Of a stretch of DNA of 64,000 nucleotides, positions 24,735 to 33,535 are shown piece by piece. This stretch comes from Streptomyces sp. SAT1. Its GTDB lineage: Bacteria; Actinomycetota; Actinomycetes; Streptomycetales; Streptomycetaceae. The stretch is taken from assembly GCF_001654495.1 (NCBI RefSeq), contig NZ_CP015849.1, forward strand, positions 5,621,001 to 5,685,000. The letters are read 5' to 3'. A program made the translations under genes and the position numbers. Position 1 is the stretch's first letter, and each line of letters opens with the position of its first letter. The notes under the pieces are model-generated. The model saw nothing but the letters and a program-made list of their open reading frames with translations. It had not been told where the DNA came from and did no database searches.

Positions 24735-26459
24735 ATGCCCATCCTCTCCCGTGAGCAGTACGCGGCCCTGTTCGGCCCCACGGTCGGCGACCGGTTCCGG
24801 CTGGCCGACACCAACCTCGTCGTCGAGGTAGAGAAGGACGTCCGCGAGGGGTCGTACGGCGACGAGGTGGTCTACGGCGGCGGCAAGACCATGCGTGACG
24901 GCATGGCCTCCGACCCGCAGGCCACCGCGGCACAGGGCGCCCTCGACCTGGTGATCACCAACGTGGTGGTCCTGGACCCGGTGGTCGGCGTGGTCAAGTG
25001 CGACATCGGCGTCAAGGACGGCTTCATCGCGGGCATCGGCAAGGCCGGCAACCCGCAGACCCAGGACGCCGTCGACCCCCGGCTCGTCGTCGGCACCGGC
25101 ACCGAGGTCATCGCGGGCGAGCACCTGATCGCGACCGCCGGGGCCATGGACACCCATGTGCACCTGATCAGCCCCCAGCAGTGCCAGCAGGCCCTGAGCA
25201 ACGGCATCACCACCCTGTTCGGCGGCGGCACCGGACCCACCGACGGCAGCAACGGCACCACCTGCACCCCCGGCCCCTTCAACCTCGCCCGGCTCCTCCA
25301 GGCCGCCGAGGGCCTGCCGGTCAACCTCGGCATCATGGGCAAGGGCAACGGCAGCCTGCCCGGCGCGCTGGACGAGCAGATCGAGGCCGGCGCCGCCGCC
25401 CTCAAGGTGCACGAGGACTGGGGCTCCACCCCCGCCGTCATCGACAACGCGCTGAACGTCGCCGACCACCACGACATCCAGATCGCGATCCACACCGACA
25501 CCCTCAACGAGGGCGGCTTCTTCGAGGACACCCGCTCGGCGATCGACGGCCGGACCATCCACACCTTCCACAGCGAGGGCGCGGGCGGCGGGCACGCCCC
25601 CGATATCCTGCGGGTCACCGGGGAGCCCAACGTCCTGCCGTCCTCCACCAACCCCACGCTGCCGTACACCAAGAACTCGGTGGACGAACTGCTGGACATG
25701 GTGATGGTCTGCCACCACCTCAGCCACGACATCCCCGAGGACGTCGCCTTCGCCGACAGCCGGGTGCGCGCCGAGACCATCGCGGCCGAGACGGTCCTGC
25801 ACGACCGGGGCATCATCAGCATGATCTCCTCCGACTCGCAGGCCATGGGCCGCATCGGCGAGTCCGTCACCCGCGCCTTCCAGATCGCCCACGTCTGCAA
25901 GGAGGCGTTCGGGCCGCTGCCCGAGGACTCCCCGCGCAACGACAACCAGCGCGTCCTGCGCTATCTGGCCAAGGTCACCATCAACCCGGCCGTCGCCAGC
26001 GGGGTCTCGGACCACATCGGGTCGCTGGAAGCGGGCAAACTGGCCGACATCGTCCTGTGGCCCATGCACTCCTTCGGGGCCAAGCCGAAGATGGTCATCA
26101 AGGGCGGCATCGTCTCCTGGGCGCAGATGGGCGACCCCAACGCCTCGCTGCCCACCCCGCAACCCGTCTACTACCGCCCGGCGTTCGGCCAGTTCGGACG
26201 CGCCCTCCAGGCGACCCACGTCACCTTCATGTCCCAGGCCGGCATCGCCGCCGGGGTGCCCGCGAGACTCGGCCTCGAACGCACGGTGCTCCCGGTCCGC
26301 AAGACCCGCACCATCGGCAAGCACAACATGGTCCGGAACGACGTCGTCCCGAGGATCGAGGTCGACCCGGAGACATACAAGGTGACGGTGGACGGAGAGG
26401 TCGTCACCATCGACCCGGCCCGGAAGCTGCCGCTCAACCAGCTCTTCTTCCTGGCCTGA
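24735..26459 (+). CDS. ureC: Urease alpha subunit (catalytic)
   Basis: The 574-residue amidohydrolase has the nickel ligands in MDTHVHLI, the carbamylated Lys in ALKVHEDWG (about K224), and HTDTLNEGGF with TFHSEGAGGGHAPD. The flap Cys/His region is MVCHHLSHDIPEDVAF, and the C-terminal PLNQLFFLA is standard. All active-site residues appear intact, so the enzyme should hydrolyse urea once nickel is inserted. Confidence 0.97.
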   Translation: MPILSREQYAALFGPTVGDRFRLADTNLVVEVEKDVREGSYGDEVVYGGGKTMRDGMASDPQATAAQGALDLVITNVVVLDPVVGVVKCDIGVKDGFIAGIGKAGNPQTQDAVDPRLVVGTGTEVIAGEHLIATAGAMDTHVHLISPQQCQQALSNGITTLFGGGTGPTDGSNGTTCTPGPFNLARLLQAAEGLPVNLGIMGKGNGSLPGALDEQIEAGAAALKVHEDWGSTPAVIDNALNVADHHDIQIAIHTDTLNEGGFFEDTRSAIDGRTIHTFHSEGAGGGHAPDILRVTGEPNVLPSSTNPTLPYTKNSVDELLDMVMVCHHLSHDIPEDVAFADSRVRAETIAAETVLHDRGIISMISSDSQAMGRIGESVTRAFQIAHVCKEAFGPLPEDSPRNDNQRVLRYLAKVTINPAVASGVSDHIGSLEAGKLADIVLWPMHSFGAKPKMVIKGGIVSWAQMGDPNASLPTPQPVYYRPAFGQFGRALQATHVTFMSQAGIAAGVPARLGLERTVLPVRKTRTIGKHNMVRNDVVPRIEVDPETYKVTVDGEVVTIDPARKLPLNQLFFLA

Positions 26460-26471
26460 GGGCCCGAGCGC

Positions 26472-27299
26472 ATGTACCGCGACGAGCGCGCGGGCCCGCC
26501 CGCCACCACCCCGCACGGCCGGCCCCGCGACACGGCACCCCCGGACACGGACACAGGCACAGCCACCGGCACGGACACAAGCACGGACACAAGCGCAGAC
26601 ACCGGCACGGACGCAGACCTGGACCACCTCCTGGTCGTCCTCCAGCTCACCGACTCCGCCTTCCCCAGCGGCTTCTACACCCTGTCGCACAGCCTGGAGG
26701 GCTACGTCCAGGAGCGGGCCGTCGACGGGGAGTCCCTGCCCGCGCTGCTGCACGACCTGCTCAGGAACGGCGTCGGCCCGTCCGACGCCACCGCGCTGGC
26801 CCTGGCCCACCGGGCGGCGTCGGCGGGCGACTGGGCGGCGGTGGGCGCCGTGGACAGGCGGCTGTACGCGGCCAAGCTCGGCCGGGAGCCGCGGCAGGCC
26901 GCCGTACGCACCGGGCGGCAACTGCTGGACCTGGCCGCCGAGGTCTTCGGCGCGGACGGCATCGTCCGCTACCACCGCGAGGTGGCCGCCCACCGGGCGC
27001 CGGGCACCCAGGCCGTCGCCGCCGGGGTCGTCCACGCGGCGGCCGGGGTACCCGTGCGCCAGGCCGTCGCCGCCGACCTCCACCAGTTCTGCGCGAGCTT
27101 CGCCGGCGCGGCACTGAGACTGCGGCTGACCGACCACCGGCTGGCCCAGGTGCTGCTGCGGCGCACCGCGCCGGTCATCGCGGAGACGACCCGCCGCGCG
27201 CTGGAGCGCGGCCTCGACGACCTGGGAGCCACCACGTTCGCCGCGGACGTCATGTCCGCCCGTCACGAGCGGGCCGAAGCCCGTCTGTTCGCCAGTTGA
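26472..27299 (+). CDS. ureF: Urease accessory protein UreF with Thr/Asp-rich N-terminal extension
   Basis: The UreF domain begins near residue 50 (LLVVLQLTDSAFPSGFYTLS) and covers the rest of the 275 residues. The first 50 residues include a run of DTxT repeats (DTDTGTATGTDTSTDTSADT), seen in the DNA as an ACACGGACACAAG-type minisatellite at 26540-26615. UreF acts with UreD and UreG in a complex that gates nickel delivery and GTP hydrolysis. The start is ATG 12 bases after ureC. A downstream in-frame start that would omit the repeat was not obvious. Confidence 0.9.
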   Translation: MYRDERAGPPATTPHGRPRDTAPPDTDTGTATGTDTSTDTSADTGTDADLDHLLVVLQLTDSAFPSGFYTLSHSLEGYVQERAVDGESLPALLHDLLRNGVGPSDATALALAHRAASAGDWAAVGAVDRRLYAAKLGREPRQAAVRTGRQLLDLAAEVFGADGIVRYHREVAAHRAPGTQAVAAGVVHAAAGVPVRQAVAADLHQFCASFAGAALRLRLTDHRLAQVLLRRTAPVIAETTRRALERGLDDLGATTFAADVMSARHERAEARLFAS

Positions 27300-27339
27300 C
27301 GGCACCCGGTCGCGGTGCCGGACCCGGAGGAGGAAGACC

Positions 27340-27960
27340 ATGCGAGACAACGTGCTGCGCGTCGGGATCGGCGGCCCCGTCGGATCGGGGAAGACCGCCC
27401 TCATCGAGGCCCTGGTGCCGGTCCTGATCCGGGACGGCCACCGGCCCGCGGTGATCACCAACGACATCTACACCCAGGAGGACGCCGAGCACGTGCGCCG
27501 CACGCTCGACGGTGTGCTGCCGGGCGACCGCGTCGTGGGCGTGGAGACGGGCGCCTGCCCGCACACCGCCGTGCGCGACGACCCGACGATGAACCTGGCC
27601 GCGGGCGCCGAACTGCTCGAACGCTGCCCCGACACCGACGTCCTGCTCTACGAGAGCGGCGGCGACAACCTGACCCTCACCTTCAGCCCCGCCCTGGTGG
27701 ACGTGTTCGTCTTCGTCCTGGACACCGCCGAGGGCGAGAAGATGCCGCGCAAGCGGGGACCGGGCATCACCGACTCCGACCTGCTGGTCATCAACAAGAT
27801 CGACATCGCCCGGTACGTGCGGACCGACCTCGGCGTGATGGAGTCGGACGCCCACCGGGTGCGCGGCGACGGCCCGGTGGTCCTGACCGACTGCCTGACC
27901 GGCCGGGGCGTCGACGAGGTCGCCGCCTTCCTGGAGGCCCGGCGCAAGGTGCTGGTCTGA
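27340..27960 (+). CDS. ureG: Urease accessory GTPase UreG
   Basis: The 206-residue SIMIBI GTPase has P-loop GGPVGSGKTALIE, the metal-binding CPH in GACPHTAVRDD, ESGGDNL and NKID. It couples GTP hydrolysis to nickel insertion into urease. A GGAGGAGG ribosome site lies upstream. The stop is followed after one base by the ureD GTG. Confidence 0.97.
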   Translation: MRDNVLRVGIGGPVGSGKTALIEALVPVLIRDGHRPAVITNDIYTQEDAEHVRRTLDGVLPGDRVVGVETGACPHTAVRDDPTMNLAAGAELLERCPDTDVLLYESGGDNLTLTFSPALVDVFVFVLDTAEGEKMPRKRGPGITDSDLLVINKIDIARYVRTDLGVMESDAHRVRGDGPVVLTDCLTGRGVDEVAAFLEARRKVLV

Positions 27961-27961
27961 C

Positions 27962-28903
27962 GTGCCGGCCGTCCGCGACCGGCTCGCGCCGGAGTACTAC
28001 GAGCCGGCCCGGCTGCCCCCGGAGCTGGCGGCCCACTCGGCGCCGCCCGAGACCCTCGCCCCCGGCTCACCGGCCAAGGTCGGCGTGCTCGACCTCGGCT
28101 TCGCCCGCCGCGGTGAACGGACGGAGCTGGTCGAGCGGTACCAGAAGGCGCCTCTCCAGATCATGCGCCCGCTCTACGTCGACCCGGCACTGCCCGGCAT
28201 GGCGTGCGTCTACGTGATGGCCACCGGCGGCGGCATCGCCCAGGCGGACCGCCACCGCCTGGACCTCCGATGCGGCCCGGACACCCAGGTCCTGTGCACC
28301 ACCCAGGCCGCCACCAAGCTCTACCGGATGGAGCAGGACTACGCGACCCAGCGCGTCCACCTGACCGCGGGCGACGGCGCCTGGGCCGAGTACCTGCCCG
28401 ATCCGCTGATCCCCTTCGCCGGGTCACGCTTCCACCAGCACACGGTGCTCACCGTCGACGAGAGCGCCACGGTCGTGTACGGGGAGGCGGTCACGGCGGG
28501 CAGGATCGCCCGCGGCGAGCGACACGCCTACACCGTGCTCACCGGCGACCTGGAGATCCGCAGGCCCGACGGGACGCTGCTCGCGGTGGACACCCTGCGG
28601 CTGCGCCCGGACGGCCCCGGCGGGGTGAGCGGCCCCGGCGTCTTCGCCGGACACGACCACGTCGCCTCGCTGTTCGTGGTGAGCGCCCGCCGGCCCGCCG
28701 CCGAGATCGCCGGCACCCTGCACCGCGCCCTGACGGGCCGCGGGGTGCTGCACGGGGCGAGCGTCCTGCCGTACGACTGCGGGGCCTGGGTGCGGATCCT
28801 CGCCCACGAGCAGCCCCGCCTCGCCGGGGCCCGGCATGCCGCGTGGGACGCCGTCCGCCGGCTGCTCATCGGTCACCCCGCACCCGACCTGCGCAAACCG
28901 TAG
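27962..28903 (+). CDS. ureD: Urease accessory protein UreD (UreH)
   Basis: The 313-residue protein matches UreD segments: QIMRPLYVDPALPGMACVYV, TTQAATKLYRM and YLPDPLIPFAGSRFHQ. It is the scaffold that binds apo-urease and receives nickel from UreG through UreF. It closes the urease accessory set. The ammonium transporter starts 64 bases later and may be in the same transcript. Confidence 0.94.
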   Translation: MPAVRDRLAPEYYEPARLPPELAAHSAPPETLAPGSPAKVGVLDLGFARRGERTELVERYQKAPLQIMRPLYVDPALPGMACVYVMATGGGIAQADRHRLDLRCGPDTQVLCTTQAATKLYRMEQDYATQRVHLTAGDGAWAEYLPDPLIPFAGSRFHQHTVLTVDESATVVYGEAVTAGRIARGERHAYTVLTGDLEIRRPDGTLLAVDTLRLRPDGPGGVSGPGVFAGHDHVASLFVVSARRPAAEIAGTLHRALTGRGVLHGASVLPYDCGAWVRILAHEQPRLAGARHAAWDAVRRLLIGHPAPDLRKP

Positions 28904-28967
28904 CGCGCACCCGCCGTGGCGCTCGCAGAACAGGGCGCTCGCAAGCCGTGACGAGGAGCCTCCGCCC

Positions 28968-30314
28968 GTGATCACCGCCCCCGCCCCGATGCCGGCCGCC
29001 TACGATTCCGGCGACACCGCCTGGATGCTCGCCGCAGCCGCCATGGTGCTGCTGATGACCCCCGCGCTCGCCTTCTTCTACGGCGGCATGGTCCGCACCA
29101 AGCACATCCTGGTGATGCTCAAGATGAGCTTCGCCTCGCTCTGCTTCGTGACCGTGCTGTGGTACCTCCTCGGCTACTCGCTGGTCTTCGGCCCGGACGT
29201 GGGCGGCGCCGGCTTCATCGGCGGCCTCGAACACGTCCTGCTGCGCGGCATCGAGCCGAACACCCTGACCGGGTCCATCCCCACCTACGTCTACGCCACC
29301 TTCCAGATGGGCTTCGCCATCGTCACCGTGGCACTGATCAGCGGCTCCATCGCGGGCCGGGCCACCATGCGGGGCTGGCTGGTCTTCTCGGTGCTGTGGC
29401 TGCTGATCGTGTACGTGCCGGTCGCGCACTGGGTCTTCGACGCGCACCACGGCTGGATCACCGCGCACCTGGGCGCCCTCGACTTCGCGGGCGGCCTGCC
29501 CGTGGAACTCAACTCGGGCATCGCCGGACTCGCCGCCGCCCTGGTCATCAGAGGACCGGCGGACTTCCGGCGCACCGAACCGCGCCCCAACAACATCCCG
29601 CTGGTCATGATCGGCGTCGCCCTGCTGTGGTTCGGCTGGCTGGCCTTCAACGCCGGTTCCGCCGTCCGCGACACCGGGACCGCCGCCACCGCGTTCATCA
29701 ACACCCAGCTCGGCGCGGCCGGGGCGATGGTCACCTGGCCGCTGGTCGAGTACTGGCGGACCCGGCGGGTCACCATGATGGGCGTCGGTTCGGCGGCGGT
29801 GGCCGGCATGGTCGCCATCACGCCCGCCTGCGGCGAGATCGACCCCACCGGTGCCCTGGTGACCGGGCTCGCCGCCGGGTGTGTCTGCGCGTACGCCGTC
29901 ACCCTCAAGTACCGGCTGAATGTCGACGACACCCTCGACGTGGTCGGCGTGCACGGCGCGGGCGGCCTGGTCGGACTGCTCATGGTCGGCCTGTTCGCCA
30001 CCTCCGGCGTCAGCGGCCGGGAGGGTCTCTTCTACGGGGGCGGCGGCTCGCTGCTCTGGCGGCAGGCCGTCGCGATCCTCGCCGTGGCCGCGTACTCCTT
30101 CGTCCTGACCTGGACCGTCGCCAAGGCCGTCGACACCGTCGTCGGCTTCGCCCAGAAGCAGCCGTACGCCGCCGTACCCGGCGAGGACGAGGAACGGGCC
30201 TACGACCTGCGCACCGCGGCCCGCCTGGACGCGCTGACGGGCGACGGCCGGGGCCTGGACCGGGAGACGCTGGCCGAGATCCGGCGGCTGCTGCGGGACG
30301 ACGGCGGTGACTGA
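28968..30314 (+). CDS. Ammonium transporter (Amt/Mep family) with Glu at the first twin-His position
   Basis: The 448-residue protein has 11 hydrophobic segments and Amt signatures (FFYGGMVRTKH, GALDFAGGLPVELNSG, FGWLAFNAGSA, GVHGAGGLVG). The twin-His pair of the pore is E. coli AmtB H168 and H318. The second is kept (H329) but the first is Glu (E180, in PVELNSG). The same replacement occurs in yeast Mep1 and Mep3. A GTG start after GAGGAG was chosen because the longer frame adds an Arg/Pro-rich N-terminus unlike Amt proteins. Following urease, it should move the ammonium produced, or scavenge it. Confidence 0.92.
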   Translation: MITAPAPMPAAYDSGDTAWMLAAAAMVLLMTPALAFFYGGMVRTKHILVMLKMSFASLCFVTVLWYLLGYSLVFGPDVGGAGFIGGLEHVLLRGIEPNTLTGSIPTYVYATFQMGFAIVTVALISGSIAGRATMRGWLVFSVLWLLIVYVPVAHWVFDAHHGWITAHLGALDFAGGLPVELNSGIAGLAAALVIRGPADFRRTEPRPNNIPLVMIGVALLWFGWLAFNAGSAVRDTGTAATAFINTQLGAAGAMVTWPLVEYWRTRRVTMMGVGSAAVAGMVAITPACGEIDPTGALVTGLAAGCVCAYAVTLKYRLNVDDTLDVVGVHGAGGLVGLLMVGLFATSGVSGREGLFYGGGGSLLWRQAVAILAVAAYSFVLTWTVAKAVDTVVGFAQKQPYAAVPGEDEERAYDLRTAARLDALTGDGRGLDRETLAEIRRLLRDDGGD

Positions 30315-30352
30315 CCACATCGCCAACTGCCCGGTCACCGGGCGGATATGGC

Positions 30353-30358
30353 TATGAT
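30353..30358 (+). promoter_or_regulatory. -10 promoter element (TATGAT) of the tRNA-like RNA
   Basis: TATGAT matches the housekeeping -10 hexamer at five of six positions. It ends six bases before G30365, the first base of the ten-base stem of the RNA. No clear -35 hexamer was seen at the right distance. The position predicts transcription starting at the stem itself. Confidence 0.6.
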
Positions 30359-30364
30359 CTCCCC

Positions 30365-30443
30365 GGCAAGGCTGTAGCGCAGTGGTCGTCGCGCCCCCGC
30401 ATCAAGCTGGAGGACGTCGGTTCGAATCCGACCAGCCTTGCCA
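30365..30443 (+). ncRNA. tRNA-like RNA with intact acceptor, D and T arms but non-canonical anticodon arm
   Basis: The core 30368-30443 reads as a tRNA. Acceptor AAGGCTG pairs with CAGCCTT, TA is at positions 8-9, and the D stem is GCGC/GCGC with a loop containing GG. T stem GTCGG/CCGAC has loop TTCGAAT, then discriminator G and encoded CCA. The 21 bases left for the anticodon arm (30395-30415) cannot form five pairs with a seven-base loop. The best fold is CCCCC/GGAGG with one mismatch plus two more pairs, a bulge and a five-base loop. Placing T33 before CAA would nominally read Leu, but the stem fails and the long Leu variable arm is absent. GGC just 5' also pairs with the GCC at 440-442, giving a ten-base stem. 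This looks like a tRNA mimic, not a decoding tRNA. Confidence 0.7.
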
Positions 30444-30548
30444 CCCTTGTCGTGGAGGAAGTCGATGGGCGTCGGTCCGGCCCCGGACGGTCGGGAGCGG
30501 TGCCGCCCCCGGCGAGGCGGGCACGGGCGACGGACCGGTGGAGTGGTG

Positions 30549-31685
30549 ATGACGCAGCCGACACCCGTGCGCTGCCCGGCGATCGAGCACCCGGACATCC
30601 CGGTCGGCGATCCCGCCGCGCTGGACCCGCTGCTGGCCCGGCTGGGCTCGGCGCGGCCGGTGGCGGACGACGAGACGTTCCCGCTCGGCACCGTACGCGC
30701 GGACGGCCGGATCGACCTGTGCAAGCAGGGGCTCGGCGCGGCAGGCGCCGCCCGCCTGCTGCCCGTGGCCGCCGCCTCGCCGCACGCCCGGCACCTCCTG
30801 CTCGGCACCAACGCCATCGGGGACGAAGGCGCGACCGCGGTGGCACGGGCCGTCGGCTCAGGACCGCACGGTCTGCACACCCTCTACCTCGGCTGCAACC
30901 GCATCGGCCCGGACGGCGTCAGCGCGCTCGCCGGAGCGCTGGCGGCCGACACCACCGTCCGCGCGCTGTGGCTCAAGCGCAACCCGGTCGGCGACGACGG
31001 CGCCCGCGCGCTCGCCGCGCTGCTGCGCCGCAACACCGCCCTGCGCACCCTCGACCTGGTCAACACCGGCCTCACCACCGCCGGACTGCGCGCCCTGCTC
31101 GACGCCCTCACCGACCGTCCGCAGCCGGTCGAACGCCTCTTCCTCGGCGGCAACGGCCTGACCGCCGACGCCGCCGGACCACTGGCCGCGCTCGTGCGCG
31201 AGGCGGGCGTACGCGAGCTGTACCTGCCCGCCAACCACCTCGGCGACGAGGGCGCCGCCGTCCTCGCCGCGGCCGCCGACCCCGCCCGCCCCCTGCGGCT
31301 CGGCCTGGGCGGCAACGGCATCGGCCCCGCCGGGGCGCGCGCCCTCGCGGACGCCCTGCCCGGCATCGAGACGCTCGACCTGGGCCGCCCGCCCTCCGAA
31401 CGGAGCCTGGGCGCCCCCGCCAACGCCACCGGCGACGAAGGCGCCCACGCCCTGGCCGCCGCCCTGCCGGGCAGCCCGCTGCGCCGCCTCGAACTGCGCC
31501 ACACCGGACTCACCGGACACGGCGCCAAGTCCCTGCTCGCCGCCGTACCGGACGACTCGCCGCTGGAGTACGTCGGTCTGGGCCCCGGACTGCCCCGCAA
31601 GGTCAAGCGGTCCTTCACCCGCCGTCTGCGGCCCGGCACCGGCACCCACCCCGACCTGCGCGCGATAGGGAGCGTCTACCGGTGA
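30549..31685 (+). CDS. Leucine-rich repeat (ribonuclease-inhibitor type) protein
   Basis: The 378-residue protein has about eight RNI-type repeats between residues 80 and 360 (LYLGCNRIGPDGVSALAGAL, LWLKRNPVGDDGARALAALL, LFLGGNGLTADAAGPLAALV). Such solenoids bind proteins or RNA. ATG 30549 follows GGTGGAG. An equally good start is ATG 30465 behind GGAGGA, only 21 bases after the CCA of the tRNA-like RNA, which adds a basic Gly/Arg-rich N-terminus. The gene therefore lies directly downstream of the RNA and is the first of four tightly packed genes (LRR, ankyrin, MoxR, VWA). Its stop overlaps the next GTG. Function unknown. Confidence 0.85.
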   Translation: MTQPTPVRCPAIEHPDIPVGDPAALDPLLARLGSARPVADDETFPLGTVRADGRIDLCKQGLGAAGAARLLPVAAASPHARHLLLGTNAIGDEGATAVARAVGSGPHGLHTLYLGCNRIGPDGVSALAGALAADTTVRALWLKRNPVGDDGARALAALLRRNTALRTLDLVNTGLTTAGLRALLDALTDRPQPVERLFLGGNGLTADAAGPLAALVREAGVRELYLPANHLGDEGAAVLAAAADPARPLRLGLGGNGIGPAGARALADALPGIETLDLGRPPSERSLGAPANATGDEGAHALAAALPGSPLRRLELRHTGLTGHGAKSLLAAVPDDSPLEYVGLGPGLPRKVKRSFTRRLRPGTGTHPDLRAIGSVYR

Positions 31686-33535
31686 GCCCGCGCCCCGCAC
31701 CGCCCTGCTTGTCCACCGAGGAGGCGGCGGCCCGGCGGCGGATCCGCCGCCACGCGGTGACCCGCACGACCATCGAACAGGCCACCGAGCGCCGCCTGGC
31801 CGGCGACTGGCGCGGGGCGTGCGCGGCGGCCCGCGTCGACCTCGCCCTCGACCTGGCGGAGATCGCCTTCCACTGCGGCCGGGACGTCGCCGACGCCCTC
31901 ACGGACGACCTGCGCCACCTCGTCCCCGACCTGCTGCACTGGCATCTGCCCCGGCTGCTCGGCGGCTGGACCACCCTGGACACCTACCGGACCGTGGTCC
32001 TCGCCCGCTACCGCCCGGTGGACCCGGCCGAACGCCCCGGCACGACCCCGTACCTGTACGTCACCACCCCGGCGATGCGGGAGGGCCCGCAGCGAGTCAC
32101 CCTGCGGTTCGGGACGGTGCTGGACGAGAGGGCCCCCGGTGTCTTCGGCCGGCGCACCGAGGACTGGCGGCACGCCCGCCACCTGTGGGACGCCCGGCAC
32201 ACCGCCGCACTGCGCGAGCGCTGCGGCGGCGGCCACGACCGCCTCCCGTTCCTCCGCCCCGACGGCACCCCGCTGGCCGCGGACGAACTGCCCACCGCCG
32301 ACCCCGGCCCCGGTGACCCGGTGGCCCGCGCCGAGTGGATCACCACGCTGCACCAGAGCGGCGAGCCGCGGGCGGCCTTCGCGGCGGCCGGCATCGACGC
32401 CGACCTGACCCCGCCCTCGGACGGCCCCCGCCGGCGCCGGTACGTCCCGGAGGCGGCCCTCGGCCGGCTCGCCCTCGACCACACCCGGCTCGAACGCGAG
32501 GTCCGCGGCCAGGCGGGCGAGGGCGCCGGGCACCGCTTCGTCGTCGCGGGCGACCGGCACACCGACCTCCTGCTGGAGACACCCCCTTCCGGCGGGACCG
32601 GACTGCGGGTCCGGCTCGCCGGCCGCGCCCTGACCAGGGGCCTGCCCTTCCTGGCCGAGGCCCGCTGGCGCCGCCTGCCCGACCTCGACCTGCTGCGCGA
32701 CGGCGGGATCACCGCGGAGCACCTGCACCCGCTGGTCCGCGACGCCCTGTTCCCCGCGCTGCGCGGCACCGGCGGCCCCGGCGGGCCGCCCGGACCCGAG
32801 GCCCCCGCACCCGTCCGGGTCCGCTGCCGCGGCGAGTGGCACGAGGTCGGCTTCCGGCCGGGCGGCGGCCTGCTCCGGATGCCGCACAGCGACGAGGAGC
32901 AGCGGCGCGAGCAGGCCCTGCGCGCCTTCGGCGGCGCCGTCACCGGCTGCTTCGCCGTCCGGCAGACCTGGACGTCGGGGGAGGGCCGGCTGCCCGAGGT
33001 CCTGCGCGCCCAGCGGCGGGAACTGTTCCTGCGCGCCCAGCACGGCGACACCCACGGGGTGCTCGCCCTGCTGGACCTGGGCATGGACCCGCGGGTGCGG
33101 GACGCCTCCGGACGCACCCTGCTGCACGTCCTGCACCTGCTCGACCACGAGACGCTGCTGCCCCGGCTGCTCGCCCACGGGCTCGACCTGGAGGCCCGCG
33201 ACCAGCGCGAGCGCACCCCGCTGTTCACCGCGGTCAACGACGGCGGCTCCCGGGCCCTGGTGGAGGCGCTCGTCGCCGCCGGCGCCCGGCTCGACGTCGT
33301 CGACGAGTCCGACTTCTCCCTGGCCCAGATCATCCGCCGCTACCGGCGGACCGATCTGGCCCACCTGCGCGAGCGCGTACACGCGGAGCATCCGGACCTC
33401 GGCGTCGCCTGGCTGGACCGGTGGCTGGACGAGAAGGAAAACGAGAAGGAACGCGAGACGGAAGACGAGAAGGAAAAGAAGCGGCAGCAGTACGGCACCG
33501 ACGACTCCCACGACGGCGAGGACGGGACCCCGTGA
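31682..33535 (+). CDS. Ankyrin-repeat protein with large uncharacterised N-terminal region
   Basis: The 617-residue protein starts at GTG overlapping the LRR stop. Residues 1 to about 430 match no domain I recognise. They include conserved-looking Trp/Arg-rich blocks (YLYVTTPAMREGPQRVTLRF, TEDWRHARHLWDARHTAALR). Residues 440-580 contain three or four ankyrin repeats (RAQHGDTHGVLALLDLGMDP, DQRERTPLFTAVNDGGSRAL). The last 40 residues are a highly charged Glu/Lys tail. The gene ends in an ATGA-like overlap (GTGA) with the MoxR gene. It is likely a substrate-recognition or adaptor component of the four-gene unit. Confidence 0.82.
   Translation: MSPRPAPPCLSTEEAAARRRIRRHAVTRTTIEQATERRLAGDWRGACAAARVDLALDLAEIAFHCGRDVADALTDDLRHLVPDLLHWHLPRLLGGWTTLDTYRTVVLARYRPVDPAERPGTTPYLYVTTPAMREGPQRVTLRFGTVLDERAPGVFGRRTEDWRHARHLWDARHTAALRERCGGGHDRLPFLRPDGTPLAADELPTADPGPGDPVARAEWITTLHQSGEPRAAFAAAGIDADLTPPSDGPRRRRYVPEAALGRLALDHTRLEREVRGQAGEGAGHRFVVAGDRHTDLLLETPPSGGTGLRVRLAGRALTRGLPFLAEARWRRLPDLDLLRDGGITAEHLHPLVRDALFPALRGTGGPGGPPGPEAPAPVRVRCRGEWHEVGFRPGGGLLRMPHSDEEQRREQALRAFGGAVTGCFAVRQTWTSGEGRLPEVLRAQRRELFLRAQHGDTHGVLALLDLGMDPRVRDASGRTLLHVLHLLDHETLLPRLLAHGLDLEARDQRERTPLFTAVNDGGSRALVEALVAAGARLDVVDESDFSLAQIIRRYRRTDLAHLRERVHAEHPDLGVAWLDRWLDEKENEKERETEDEKEKKRQQYGTDDSHDGEDGTP

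Noticed and set aside
24492..27467. 991-codon minus-strand frame opposite ureC/ureF
   Set aside because: Shadow of the urease genes. The plus strand has all active-site residues.
28836..28967. N-terminal extension of the ammonium transporter from an upstream ATG
   Set aside because: It overlaps the end of ureD and encodes Arg/Ser/Pro residues unlike any Amt N-terminus. GTG 28968 with GAGGAG fits better.
30368..30443. Ordinary tRNA-Leu(CAA)
   Set aside because: T33 can be placed before CAA, but the anticodon stem then has three mismatches and the long variable arm of tRNA-Leu is missing.
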